NCBI GenBank assembly: GCA_036379935.1
Contig: DASVFT010000174.1
Coordinates: 1 to 55,796 of the forward strand
Length of the DNA stretch: 55,796 nucleotides
Direction of reading: 5' to 3'
DNA from: JAOPZW01 sp036379935
GTDB lineage: Bacteria; Actinomycetota; Thermoleophilia; Solirubrobacterales; Solirubrobacteraceae
Shown one piece after another: positions 16,188 to 24,246 of the stretch. The notes beneath the pieces were generated by a model. That model searched no databases. It was not told the origin of the DNA and worked only from the letters and a program-made list of their open reading frames with translations. Both the position numbers and the translations under genes were made by a program. Within the stretch, counting starts at the first letter, position 1; every line of letters starts with the position of its first letter.

Positions 16188-18149
16188 ATGATGCAGCGCC
16201 TCACCCGCCGCGTCCTGCAGCACAAGCGCCTCGTCGCCGTCACCTGGATCCTCCTCACCGTCGTCGGCATCGCGGCCGCCGGCCCCGCCACCAAGGCCCT
16301 GGATCAGCGCTTCAGCGTCCCCGGCCGCGAGGGCTGGGAGGCCAGCCAGCAGATCCTGAAGCTCTACGGCAACGGCGGCGAGACGCTGCCGCTGGTGCCG
16401 GTGGTCACGCTGCCCAAGGGCCAGACCGTGAGCTCCCCCGGCGTCCGGCAGCAGCTCGCCAACATCGAGGTCACCGCGCCCGCAGGGCCGTGCCGCGCGC
16501 GCGCATTGCGGGCTTCGGCTCGACGGGCGACAAGACGTTCGCCTCCCGCGACGGGCGCACCGCCTTCGTCTACGTCTTCGCTCCGCGCAGCGACGACCCC
16601 TTCGGTGGCAACGTCGACGAGCAGCGCGCGCTGCGCAGCGCCATGCGCGGGACGACGGTGGCCGGCGCGCCGGTGCGCGTGACGGGCTACGACGCGCTCG
16701 CCGACTCGTCCGGGAACGCCGACAATGGCCCGGGAGTGCTCCTCGAGGCCGTGCTCGGCGGTGTCGGCGCGCTCGTCGTGCTCGTGTTCGTGTTCGGCTC
16801 CTTCCTGGCGCTCGTCCCGCTCATCGGCCTGGGCGTCTCGATCGACTACGCGCTGCTCATCGTCATCCGCTGGCGCGAGGAGCGCGAGAAGGGCCTAGCG
16901 AACGAGGAGGCGGTCATCGCCGCGATGGGGACCGCCGGGCGGGCGGTCGTGTTCTCGGGCACGACCGTGGCCGTCGGCCTGCTGGCGCTGGTCGTGCTTC
17001 CCCTCCCCTTCCTGCGCAGCATGGGCTACGGAGGGATGCTGATCCCGCTCGTCGCGACGCTCGTCGCCCTCACTCTGCTGCCGGTGATCCTCGCGTCGGT
17101 CGGGCCGAGGATGGACCGCAGGCGCCTGCGGCGCCGCGACCGCAGCCACGCGTTCTGGGAGCGCTGGTCGGAGATGATCGTGCGCCGCCGCGGCGTCGCC
17201 GCTATCGCCGCGATCGCCGTCCTCGTGGCGCTCCTGGCCGCGGCGACGAACCTTCACCTCGGCAACGCCGACCCCGACACGATCGCCAAGGCGGGACCGG
17301 CGAAGCAGGCGCTGGACGAGCTCGACCGGTCGGGCATCGGCAAGGGCGCCATCGCCCCGGTCGAGACGCTCGTCCCGCAGGCTGACGCCGCCCAGGCGCG
17401 GGTGGACGATGTCCACGGCGCCGTGGCGCCTGACGCGCCCGACTGGCGCCGTGCTGGCACGGCCATCGTGGCCGCGGTTCCCCACCACGGCGACGAGTCG
17501 CAGGCCGGCCGCGACGCCGTCCAGGACCTGGGCGCGGCGGCCCACGCGGCCTCACCGCAGGCCCGCGTCGGCGGCAGCGGCCCGCTCGACGCCGACTTCA
17601 TCGACGCCGTCTACGGCTCGTTCCCGCTCATGATCGCGGTGATCTCGATCCTGACCTTCCTGCTCCTGGCACGGGCGTTCCGCTCGCTGCTGCTGCCCGC
17701 CAAGGCGATCGTGCTCAACGTCCTGTCCATCGGGGCGGCGTGGGGGATCATGGAGCTCGTCTGGCAGCAGGGGCACGGGTCGGACGAGCTCTGGGACATC
17801 GCGGCCACGGGGTCTCCTCGCCCGGGTGCGCGAGGAGTACGACAAGACCGGGGACACGGACGAGGCCGTCGTCTTCGGGCTCGGACGCACCGGCCGGCTC
17901 GTCACCAGCGCGGCGCTCATCCTCTTCCTGGCCTTCGCGGCGCTGGCCTCGGGGCCCGAGACCGACGTGAAGGTCCTCGCGACGGGCCTGGCGGCCGGCA
18001 TCCTCCTCGACGCCACCGTGGTCAGGGCCGTGCTGGTGCCCGCCCTGGTCTCGTTCTTCGGGCGCTGGAACTGGTGGCTGCCGAACGGCGTCGCGCGCGT
18101 GCTACGCGTGCGGCCTTCGCAACCGGTTCCCGAGGCGGGCGGCGCGTGA
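16188..18149 (+). pseudogene. MMPL/RND-family transporter, degraded (two frameshifts plus an internal deletion)
   Basis: The product would be an MMPL lipid or drug exporter. The gene starts well (ATG 16188, GGAG upstream, MMQRLTRRVLQHKRLVAVTW) but is broken three times. Near 16480 the frame shifts; one extra base would restore RAVPRARIAGFGSTGD. Near 16815 the family's FGSFLALVPL joins directly to IGLGVSIDYALL, lacking about 30 residues of membrane segment. Near 17812 the sequence jumps from DIAATGS to LLARVREEYD in another frame, dropping the helix with the second Gly-x3-Asp-Tyr proton-relay motif. The remaining C-terminal segment ends at 18149. With the second DY motif gone, transport is unlikely. 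Assembly error is the alternative. The 3' end overlaps the opposing phosphatase gene by 48 bases. Confidence 0.85.
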
Positions 18150-19712
18150 GGCCGGCCTGGGAGGATCGAGCGCGGCGACGAGGACGGCGACGTCGTCGCG
18201 CAGCGGTCCCGTCGCCTCGCGTTCGGCGATGCGCACGACCTCGCGCGCCAGCGCCGCGGCGCCGGTGGCGCCCGAGCCCACCAGCGCCTCGGCCAGCGCC
18301 TCGGGCGACAGCGGGCGATCGCGGCGCGTCTCGGTGACGCCGTCGGTGTAGAGGACGACCGCGTCGCCGGGAGCCAGCTCCACCTCGCAGTCGGTGCTGC
18401 GCGCGCTGAGCTGGACCCCCAGCAGCATCCCGGGCGCGTGGAGCACCTCCGCGCCGCCGCCGGCGCGCAGCACGATGGCCGGCGGGTGGCCGCCGGATGC
18501 CACCACGAGGCGCGCGTCGCCGGTGCCCCGGGGCTCCAGGCGGGCCAGAAGGGTGGTGACGAAGCGCCGATCGGCCTTCTGACGCAGCATCTCCCAGTTC
18601 AGCGTGGCCAGCGTGGTCGCCGGCGAGAGCGAGTGACCGGCCACGGCGCGCAGCGTGTAGCGCGCCAGCGCCGTGACCGTCGCGGCCTCGGCGCCTTTGC
18701 CCAGCACGTCGCCGATCACGAGCGCCCACGCGCCGTCGTCGAGCCCGAAGGCGTCGTAGAAGTCGCCGCCGACCTCGATCCCCTCGCCGGCGGCCAGGTA
18801 CTCGGCCGCGATCTCGACGCCCGGGATGCTGGGCAGCGCGTCCGGCAGCAGGCTGGCCTGCAGCGTCCGGGCCACGTGCGCGCGCTCGCGGTACTGGAGC
18901 GCTGCGTCGAAGGCAAGGGCGATGCGCTGGGCCAGCGCCTCGATGAGGCTCCACTCGTCGCGTTCGGGGCGGTGACCCGCCTCGCGCCACCCCAGTGAGA
19001 GGACGCCCACGGCGCGACCGCGGGCCATGAGCGGGACGAACGTCGCGCTGGGGCCGAGGATCGCGTCGTCGGGGCTGCCGACGTCGTCGGTGAACGTCAC
19101 CTCCTCGGTCTCGAGCGCCTGTGCCACGCGCGCGTCGCCCGCCATGGCCAGCAGCCGGCGCCGGCCGTCGCGATCGCGCGCGGCGGCGCCCGCGCGCCGC
19201 AGTCCGCCGCCGAGGTCGACGACGTCCAGGGCGCACGCGTCGGCCACCCGCGCGACCAGCAGCTCGGCGAGCTGCTGAAGGGCCTCGTCGCTGGAAAGCG
19301 AGCGCTCGAGCAGCGCGCCGGCGTCCGCGAGGAGCCGGAAGCGCATGCGATTGCTGATGTCGCGGGCGACGACCACCAGCCGGTCGCCCCTGTCGGCGCT
19401 CAGGCGCCGCCCGGCCGCCTCGATCGGGACGTGGGTGCCGTCGGGACGCAGGACGTGCGCGCGCAACGGCTCGCCGGGCTCGCGGCCCGCCCGCACGCCG
19501 CCGAGCCACGCCGCGACCGCGTCGCGGGCGTCGTCGGGAAGCACGGCCAGCAGCGACGGCAGCGCCAGCAGCTCCTCGGCCGTGCGCCCCGTGAGGACCT
19601 CGGCGCCGGCGTTGGCCTCCACGATGCGCTCGCCCTCGAGCACGACGCACGCCTGCCCCAGGTCGCTCTGCGCTCGCATGAGCGCCTGGTGGAGGTCGCG
19701 CTGGTCGCCCAC
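18102..19712 (-). CDS. PAS - GAF - SpoIIE (PP2C) phosphatase
   Basis: A 536-residue cytoplasmic sensor phosphatase. A PAS domain lies at about 10-120 (CVVLEGERIVEANAGAEVLTGRTAEELL and PIEAAGRRLS), a GAF domain at about 130-275, and a PP2C/SpoIIE domain at about 290-510 with metal motifs VGGDFYDAF, VIGDVLGKG, YTDGVTE and DDVAVLV. Unlike the protein at 5302 it has no C-terminal ATPase. It should dephosphorylate a STAS-type antagonist in response to a PAS/GAF signal. The start is GTG 19712. It lies 22 bases after the symporter gene on the same strand and may belong to the LytSR-symporter transcript. Confidence 0.92.
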   Translation of the reverse strand: MGDQRDLHQALMRAQSDLGQACVVLEGERIVEANAGAEVLTGRTAEELLALPSLLAVLPDDARDAVAAWLGGVRAGREPGEPLRAHVLRPDGTHVPIEAAGRRLSADRGDRLVVVARDISNRMRFRLLADAGALLERSLSSDEALQQLAELLVARVADACALDVVDLGGGLRRAGAAARDRDGRRRLLAMAGDARVAQALETEEVTFTDDVGSPDDAILGPSATFVPLMARGRAVGVLSLGWREAGHRPERDEWSLIEALAQRIALAFDAALQYRERAHVARTLQASLLPDALPSIPGVEIAAEYLAAGEGIEVGGDFYDAFGLDDGAWALVIGDVLGKGAEAATVTALARYTLRAVAGHSLSPATTLATLNWEMLRQKADRRFVTTLLARLEPRGTGDARLVVASGGHPPAIVLRAGGGAEVLHAPGMLLGVQLSARSTDCEVELAPGDAVVLYTDGVTETRRDRPLSPEALAEALVGSGATGAAALAREVVRIAEREATGPLRDDVAVLVAALDPPRPASRAARLGNRLRRPHA

Positions 19713-19734
19713 GGCGGTCCATGGAGAGTAACCG

Positions 19735-21459
19735 CTAGACGCGCGTGCTCACCGGACGTTCGAGGCCGAGCCCCTCCGGTGCGTGCAGGGCCCGCATGTG
19801 GACCTCCACGCCGCGCACCGGGCGCCCCGCGAGCGAGATGACGATCATGGTCGCGAAGGCGATGGGCACCGAGAAGACGGCGGGCTGGGCCAGGACCGTG
19901 TCGTTGGCCTCGCTGCCCGCCACGAGGGCGGCGACGATGGCTCCCGTGGCCGTGAGCGCGCCCGCGACCATGCCGACCGCCGTCGCGCGCGCGGTCAGGC
20001 GCGTCCACCAGATGCCGAGCAGGAGCATCGGGCAGAACGTGCTGGCCGCCAGGGCGAAGGCCCAGCTCACGAGGACCGAGATGTCGAGCTCGCGCGTGAG
20101 CAGGGCCAGGCCGGCGGGCAGCGCCATCGAGAGCACCGCCGCGATGCGAAACGGCGCCAGGCGCCCGGGCCCGGGGCGTGTGCTGCCGTGGCGGCGCAGG
20201 GCGCCCCAGAGGTCGAACGACGTCGTGCCGGCCAGCGAGACCAGCAGCCCCGACGCCGTCGACATGAAGGCCGCGAACGCGCCGGCGGCCACCACCGCGG
20301 CCAGCAGCTCGCCGCCGAGGCCCGGCCAGGCCGCCTCGGGGAGGCGCAGCACCACGAGGTCGGTCTGCCCGGTGACGTAGAGGTCGGGGACGAGCACGCG
20401 CCCGAGCGCGCCGTAGAGGCCCGGGAAGAGGTAGAAGAGCCCGAGCAGCCCGAGCACGCGGACGGTCGTGCGCCGCGCCGCCGGGCCGTCGGGGTTGGTG
20501 TAGAAGCGCACGAGGATGTGCGGCAGCCCCATGGTCCCGAGGAAGGTGGCCAGCAGCAGCGAGTAGACGAACAGCGGCGACGCCCGGCCGCCGTCGGCCA
20601 CCGGGCGCGCCCAGTCCTCGCCGCGCTGGGCCTCGATGCCCTCGGCCACGGGGACCGCGGCGCCCGCGGGGAGGACGAGCCGTCCGGCCGGCACGCGCAC
20701 CCGCTCCCCGCCGCGCGCGCGCCGCGGGCGGCCGCCGGCCTCGTAGCGGGCCGCCTCGGGGAAGATGACCGTGCGGGCATGGTCGACGTCGACCACCAGC
20801 TCGTGCGGCCCGGCGCGGGGCAGCTCGCGTCCCAGGAGCGCGGCGCGGCCGGGCAGGCCGCCGAGGTGGACGACGAGGACGAAGGCCGGCAGGGCGATCG
20901 CGAAGACCTTCACCCAGTACTGGAAGGCCTGGACGTAGGTGATGCCGCGCATGCCGCCCAGCGCGACGTTCAGGGCCACGATCGCCGCCACGACCACGAC
21001 GCCGACCCAGTAGGGCGCCCCGGTGACCTCCCCCAGCGTCAGTCCCGCGCCCTTGAGCTGGGGCACGAGGTAGAAGCCGCCGATGAGCAGCACGACGCAG
21101 GCGGCCAGCACCCGCAGCCGCGGATCGGCCAGGCGCGCCTCCACGAAGTCGGCGATCGTGTACGAGCCGTAGCGGCGCAGCGGCGCGGCCACGAAGAGCA
21201 GCAGGGCGAGGTAGCCGCCCGCGAAGCCGATCGGCAGCCACAGGGCCGAGGCCCCGTACTTCATCTCCAGGCCGGCGATGCCCAGGAACGACGCGGCGGA
21301 CAGGTACTCGCCCGAGATCGCGGCCGCGTTCCACCAGGGCGACACCGCCCGCGAGGCGACGAAGAGGTCGGAGGTGGTGCGCGCCACGCGCACGCCCCAC
21401 GCGCCGATGCCGACCGCGGCCGCGGTGACCGCGCTCACCGCGATGATCGCGAACGTCAC
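19735..21459 (-). CDS. Sodium:solute symporter (SSS family, cation/acetate-like)
   Basis: A 574-residue membrane protein with about 13 helices. SSS signatures are ISGEYLSAASFLGIAGL (sodium-site helix), the YTIADFVEARL segment, GGMRGITYVQAFQYWVK, and MGLPHILVRFYTNPDG. A long hydrophilic insert of about 90 residues (LPRAGPHELVVDVDHARTV region to WARPVADGGRAS) separates helices 6 and 7, as in an actinobacterial subgroup. Likely cargo is acetate or another monocarboxylate. The start is GTG 21459, overlapping the stop of the small membrane protein gene by 4 bases (GTGA). It belongs to the LytS-LytR-small protein-symporter operon. Confidence 0.9.
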   Translation of the reverse strand: MTFAIIAVSAVTAAAVGIGAWGVRVARTTSDLFVASRAVSPWWNAAAISGEYLSAASFLGIAGLEMKYGASALWLPIGFAGGYLALLLFVAAPLRRYGSYTIADFVEARLADPRLRVLAACVVLLIGGFYLVPQLKGAGLTLGEVTGAPYWVGVVVVAAIVALNVALGGMRGITYVQAFQYWVKVFAIALPAFVLVVHLGGLPGRAALLGRELPRAGPHELVVDVDHARTVIFPEAARYEAGGRPRRARGGERVRVPAGRLVLPAGAAVPVAEGIEAQRGEDWARPVADGGRASPLFVYSLLLATFLGTMGLPHILVRFYTNPDGPAARRTTVRVLGLLGLFYLFPGLYGALGRVLVPDLYVTGQTDLVVLRLPEAAWPGLGGELLAAVVAAGAFAAFMSTASGLLVSLAGTTSFDLWGALRRHGSTRPGPGRLAPFRIAAVLSMALPAGLALLTRELDISVLVSWAFALAASTFCPMLLLGIWWTRLTARATAVGMVAGALTATGAIVAALVAGSEANDTVLAQPAVFSVPIAFATMIVISLAGRPVRGVEVHMRALHAPEGLGLERPVSTRV

Positions 21460-21779
21460 GGCTCGTCGTCGTCGAGCAGCTCGCGGAAGGCCGCGTCGAG
21501 CCCGTTGGCGCGCCGCTCGTACAGCCACCCGAGGGCCAGGAGCAGGACGTAGGGCGGAACGACCACCAGGCCCACGGTCGCGGGCACGCCGAGCACCTCG
21601 ATGTCGCGCAGGCGCTCGACGAGCAGGATCACCAGCGGCAGCGCCCCCAGCAGGCCGGCGAAGACGACCAGGGCCAGCAGCGACACGCCGAGCTGGGCCC
21701 GGCGCAGGCGCCGCAGGTAGAGCCCGCCGTGCGCCGTGTCCTGGCGCACCTCCTCGCGGGCGGTCAGCGGTGCAGCCAC
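21456..21779 (-). CDS. Small two-helix membrane protein partner of the symporter
   Basis: A 107-residue protein with two hydrophobic helices (about residues 29-52 and 65-87) flanked by charged ends: EEVRQDTAHGGLYLRRLRRAQ before helix 1 and an acidic LLDDDEP tail. Small proteins of this kind (DUF485-like and relatives) are typically encoded directly before SSS-family acetate symporters, although this one does not show the usual DUF485 sequence clearly. The start is a GTG at 21779. It overlaps the response regulator stop by 16 bases and the symporter start by 4, so the three are translationally coupled. Confidence 0.82.
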   Translation of the reverse strand: MAAPLTAREEVRQDTAHGGLYLRRLRRAQLGVSLLALVVFAGLLGALPLVILLVERLRDIEVLGVPATVGLVVVPPYVLLLALGWLYERRANGLDAAFRELLDDDEP

Positions 21780-22513
21780 CGGCGCAGCTCCGCGACTTGG
21801 CGGCGGGCGATCGGGACGGTCGAGCCGTCGCCGAAGACGAGCACCGCGGTGCCGTTGAAGAGCGGGCGCACCTCGACGGCGCGCTTGAGGTTGGCGACGT
21901 AGCCGCGGTGCACGCGCACGAAGCCGAAGGGCTCCCAGCGGCGCTCGATGTCGGCCAGGCGCGCGCGCAGGAGGAAGCGCCCGTCGTCGGTCACGAGGCG
22001 CACGTAGTCGCCGTGCGCCTGCAGGTAGAGGATCGACGAGCGCGGCACCAGGCGCGTGCCGCCGCCGCGCACGTTGTCGACGGGCACGACGTCGGCCTCG
22101 TCCTCGGGCGCCGCGGCCGCGCCGGCCTCCGGCGCGGGCTGCGCGGCCGGCTCGGCCACGCGGCGCAGCGCCTCCTCCAGGCGCGCGCGGCCCACGGGCT
22201 TCATGAGGTAGTCGGCGGCGCGCAGCGCGAAGGCCTCCACCGCCGCGCTCTCGTACGCGGTCACGAAGACCACCGCCGGCGGGCGGGCGAAGCGGCGCAG
22301 CACGCGCGCCAGGCCGACGCCGTCGAGCCCGGGCATGCGGACGTCGAGGAAGATCGCGTCGTAGGCGGTGGTGCCGACCTTCTGCATCGCCTCGTTGCCG
22401 CTGGTCGCGGTGTCGACGTCGGCCACGAGCTCGGAGGCGTCGAGCATCCAGGCCAGGTCCTCGAGCGCGTTGCGCTCGTCGTCGACCGCCAGGACGCGCA
22501 GGCCGTCGCTCAC
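21764..22513 (-). CDS. LytTR-family response regulator
   Basis: A 249-residue transcription factor. The receiver domain is residues 5-120, with acidic pocket DDE at 11-13, phospho-acceptor Asp57 in IFLDVRMPGLDG, Thr/Ser in FVTAYES and Lys in LMKPVG. An Ala/Pro/Glu linker follows. A LytTR DNA-binding domain occupies about 145-247 (ILYLQAHGDYVRLVTDDGRFLLR, FVRVHRGYVANL). The start is GTG 22513, overlapping the kinase stop in a GTGA. It should control carbon-source transport genes, by analogy with other LytTR systems next to symporters; the two flanking symporter pairs are the obvious targets. Confidence 0.94.
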   Translation of the reverse strand: MSDGLRVLAVDDERNALEDLAWMLDASELVADVDTATSGNEAMQKVGTTAYDAIFLDVRMPGLDGVGLARVLRRFARPPAVVFVTAYESAAVEAFALRAADYLMKPVGRARLEEALRRVAEPAAQPAPEAGAAAAPEDEADVVPVDNVRGGGTRLVPRSSILYLQAHGDYVRLVTDDGRFLLRARLADIERRWEPFGFVRVHRGYVANLKRAVEVRPLFNGTAVLVFGDGSTVPIARRQVAELRRWLHR

Positions 22514-23667
22514 TCCGCCCGCACCCCGGCGCGGAACTTGGGGACGGTCATGGTCACGGTCGTGCCGTGGCCGGGCTCGCTGCGCAGCCGTAGCCCGTAC
22601 TCGTCGCCGAACGTGGCCTGGAGGCGCGCATGGACGTTGCGCAGCCCGATCCCGGAGCCGTTCGTGCTGGGGGCCAGCAGCCCGCGTGCGTGATCCGCCT
22701 CCATCCCGGCACCGTCGTCGACGACGCGCAGCTCGACGTCGGGCCCGAGGTCGCGCCCGACGATCTCGACCCGCCCGCCCGCCGCGCGCGCCTCGACGCC
22801 GTGGCGCACGGCGTTCTCGACCAGCGGCTGGAGCGAGAGCACCGGCACGACCGCGGCCAGCACCTCGGGGGCGACCTCGACCCGCACCGTGAGCCGATCG
22901 CCGAAGCGCGCCTGCTCGAGGCGCAGGTACTTCTCGACGTATTGCAGCTCGTCGGCCAGCGTGACGTACGGGCGCTCGCGCCGGAAGGCGTAGCGCGTGA
23001 ACTCGGCGAACTCGGTGAGCAGCTCGCGCGCCTCCTCCGGGCGGGTGTGGATGTAGCGCGCCACCGCGGCCAGGGCGTTGTAGACGAAGTGCGGCGAGAT
23101 CTGCGCCCGCAGCGCGCGCAGCTCGGCGCGGGCCAGTCGCTCCTCCTGCTCGTCCACCCACGACAGCTCGACCTGGGCCACGACGAGCGCGGCCGCCTCG
23201 CGCATGACGCGCGTGTCCTCGGGGCGCACGCGATTGGGATCGCGGAAGTAGGCCACCAGCGATCCCACGCGCTGTCCGTGGACGCTCAGCGGTGCGACGA
23301 CCGCCGCGGCGCGCGGCTCGACGTGGACGCGGTCGTCGCGCCCGGCGGTGACGAAGGCCTCCAGGGCGTCGCCGGCCCGCGGGATGCCGTCCCCGTCGCC
23401 GTCGATGGCGAGGATGCGCTCGCCGTCGGCGACGGCCAGCGCGCTGGCCTGGGTCAGGCGCCTGAGGTGGGCGACCGAGCGTCCCGCCGACTCGGCGCTG
23501 AGTCCCTGGCGCAGGTGCGGCAGCGTGGCCGTGGCCGCGTGCAGCGCGGCGCGCATGGCCTCGTCGCCCGGCGCCAGCACGCGGCGCGGCGCGGTCACCA
23601 GCCGCGCGCCGGCAAGCGCGGCGGCGGTCAGCGCGACCCCCAACAGCAGTCCAAGGACGACGTCCAC
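22510..23667 (-). CDS. LytS-type sensor histidine kinase
   Basis: A 385-residue kinase starting at GTG 23667, with a very strong TAGGAGGGG ribosome binding site. It has one N-terminal membrane helix (about residues 3-21); a GAF-like sensor at about 35-160; the His_kinase domain with phospho-acceptor His193 in ISPHFVYNALAAV; and a GHKL ATPase with N-box LQPLVENAVRHGV, G1 VVDDGAGM and G2 GSGIGLRNVHARL. It lacks the five-helix LYT membrane sensor of classical LytS, so the signal is probably cytoplasmic. It is the first gene of the minus operon, divergent from the second small protein-symporter pair. Confidence 0.94.
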   Translation of the reverse strand: MDVVLGLLLGVALTAAALAGARLVTAPRRVLAPGDEAMRAALHAATATLPHLRQGLSAESAGRSVAHLRRLTQASALAVADGERILAIDGDGDGIPRAGDALEAFVTAGRDDRVHVEPRAAAVVAPLSVHGQRVGSLVAYFRDPNRVRPEDTRVMREAAALVVAQVELSWVDEQEERLARAELRALRAQISPHFVYNALAAVARYIHTRPEEARELLTEFAEFTRYAFRRERPYVTLADELQYVEKYLRLEQARFGDRLTVRVEVAPEVLAAVVPVLSLQPLVENAVRHGVEARAAGGRVEIVGRDLGPDVELRVVDDGAGMEADHARGLLAPSTNGSGIGLRNVHARLQATFGDEYGLRLRSEPGHGTTVTMTVPKFRAGVRAE

Positions 23668-23856
23668 CGGTCCCCTCCTAAAGCGTGTCGGAGAGGCTAC
23701 CCGGGGACCCGGCCGGCCACCACCAGCGGCGCCGTTCGTCGCACCGGAACTGCCGCTCGCGCGTCGGGGCGCGCCAGAGGCCGACTCGCTCGTCGCCCGC
23801 CAGCGGCACGCGGGCAAGCCTGGCGCAGCTGTTCCCCGATTGCAGGAGGAGAGAGC

Positions 23857-24246
23857 ATGCCCCCACAGGTCGATTGGGAGGCGATCGAGCGGTCCGCGGA
23901 GTTCCGCGAGCTCGTCGCCCGCCGCCGGCGGTTCGTCCTGCCCGCCACGATCTTCTTCTTGTCCTGGTACCTGGGCTTCATCCTGCTCGCCGGGTACGCG
24001 GAGGACTTCATGGGAAGCTCGATCTACGAGGGCTTCACCGTCGGCTATCTCCTGGCCCTCAGCCAGTTCGTGATGGTCTGGGGCCTGGGCTGGGCCTACC
24101 TGCGCAAGGCCGATCGCGAGTTCGATCCGCTCGAGCGCGAGGTCATCGCCCTGGCCGAGCGCGGTGAGCTGTCCGACACGATCGACACCGAGCCGCGCTT
24201 CGATCGCGCGCCGGCCGCCACGCCGAACCCGGAGATGTCGTCATGA
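23857..24246 (+). CDS. DUF485-family small membrane protein
   Basis: A 129-residue protein with two hydrophobic helices (about residues 27-46 and 61-82), preceded by the family's amphipathic start (DWEAIERSAEFRELVARRRRFVLPATIFFL). DUF485 proteins are encoded with ActP-type acetate symporters. The C-terminal tail is acidic and extended. The ATG at 23857 has a strong AGGAGGAGA ribosome binding site. It overlaps the symporter start by 4 bases (ATGA). It is divergent from the LytS gene, with 189 bases between; that gap shows no feature I can name apart from the two ribosome binding sites at its edges. Confidence 0.92.
   Translation: MPPQVDWEAIERSAEFRELVARRRRFVLPATIFFLSWYLGFILLAGYAEDFMGSSIYEGFTVGYLLALSQFVMVWGLGWAYLRKADREFDPLEREVIALAERGELSDTIDTEPRFDRAPAATPNPEMSS

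Noticed and set aside
16188..18149. Two or three separate small transporter genes instead of one broken gene
   Set aside because: The pieces follow the order of one MMPL protein, with no ribosome binding sites at the internal restarts and missing segments exactly at the junctions.
19783..21552. Long open frame antisense to the sodium:solute symporter
   Set aside because: It is rich in Arg, His, Asp and Gln with no recognisable domain and exactly mirrors a well-supported membrane protein gene. Such frames are expected opposite GC-rich genes. The same applies to long antisense or offset frames at 5229-6960, 22630-23850, 42360-43570 and 44550-46211.
23668..23856. LytTR direct-repeat binding sites between the divergent symporter operons
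   Set aside because: I looked for paired direct repeats about 20 bases apart and found none convincing enough to list.
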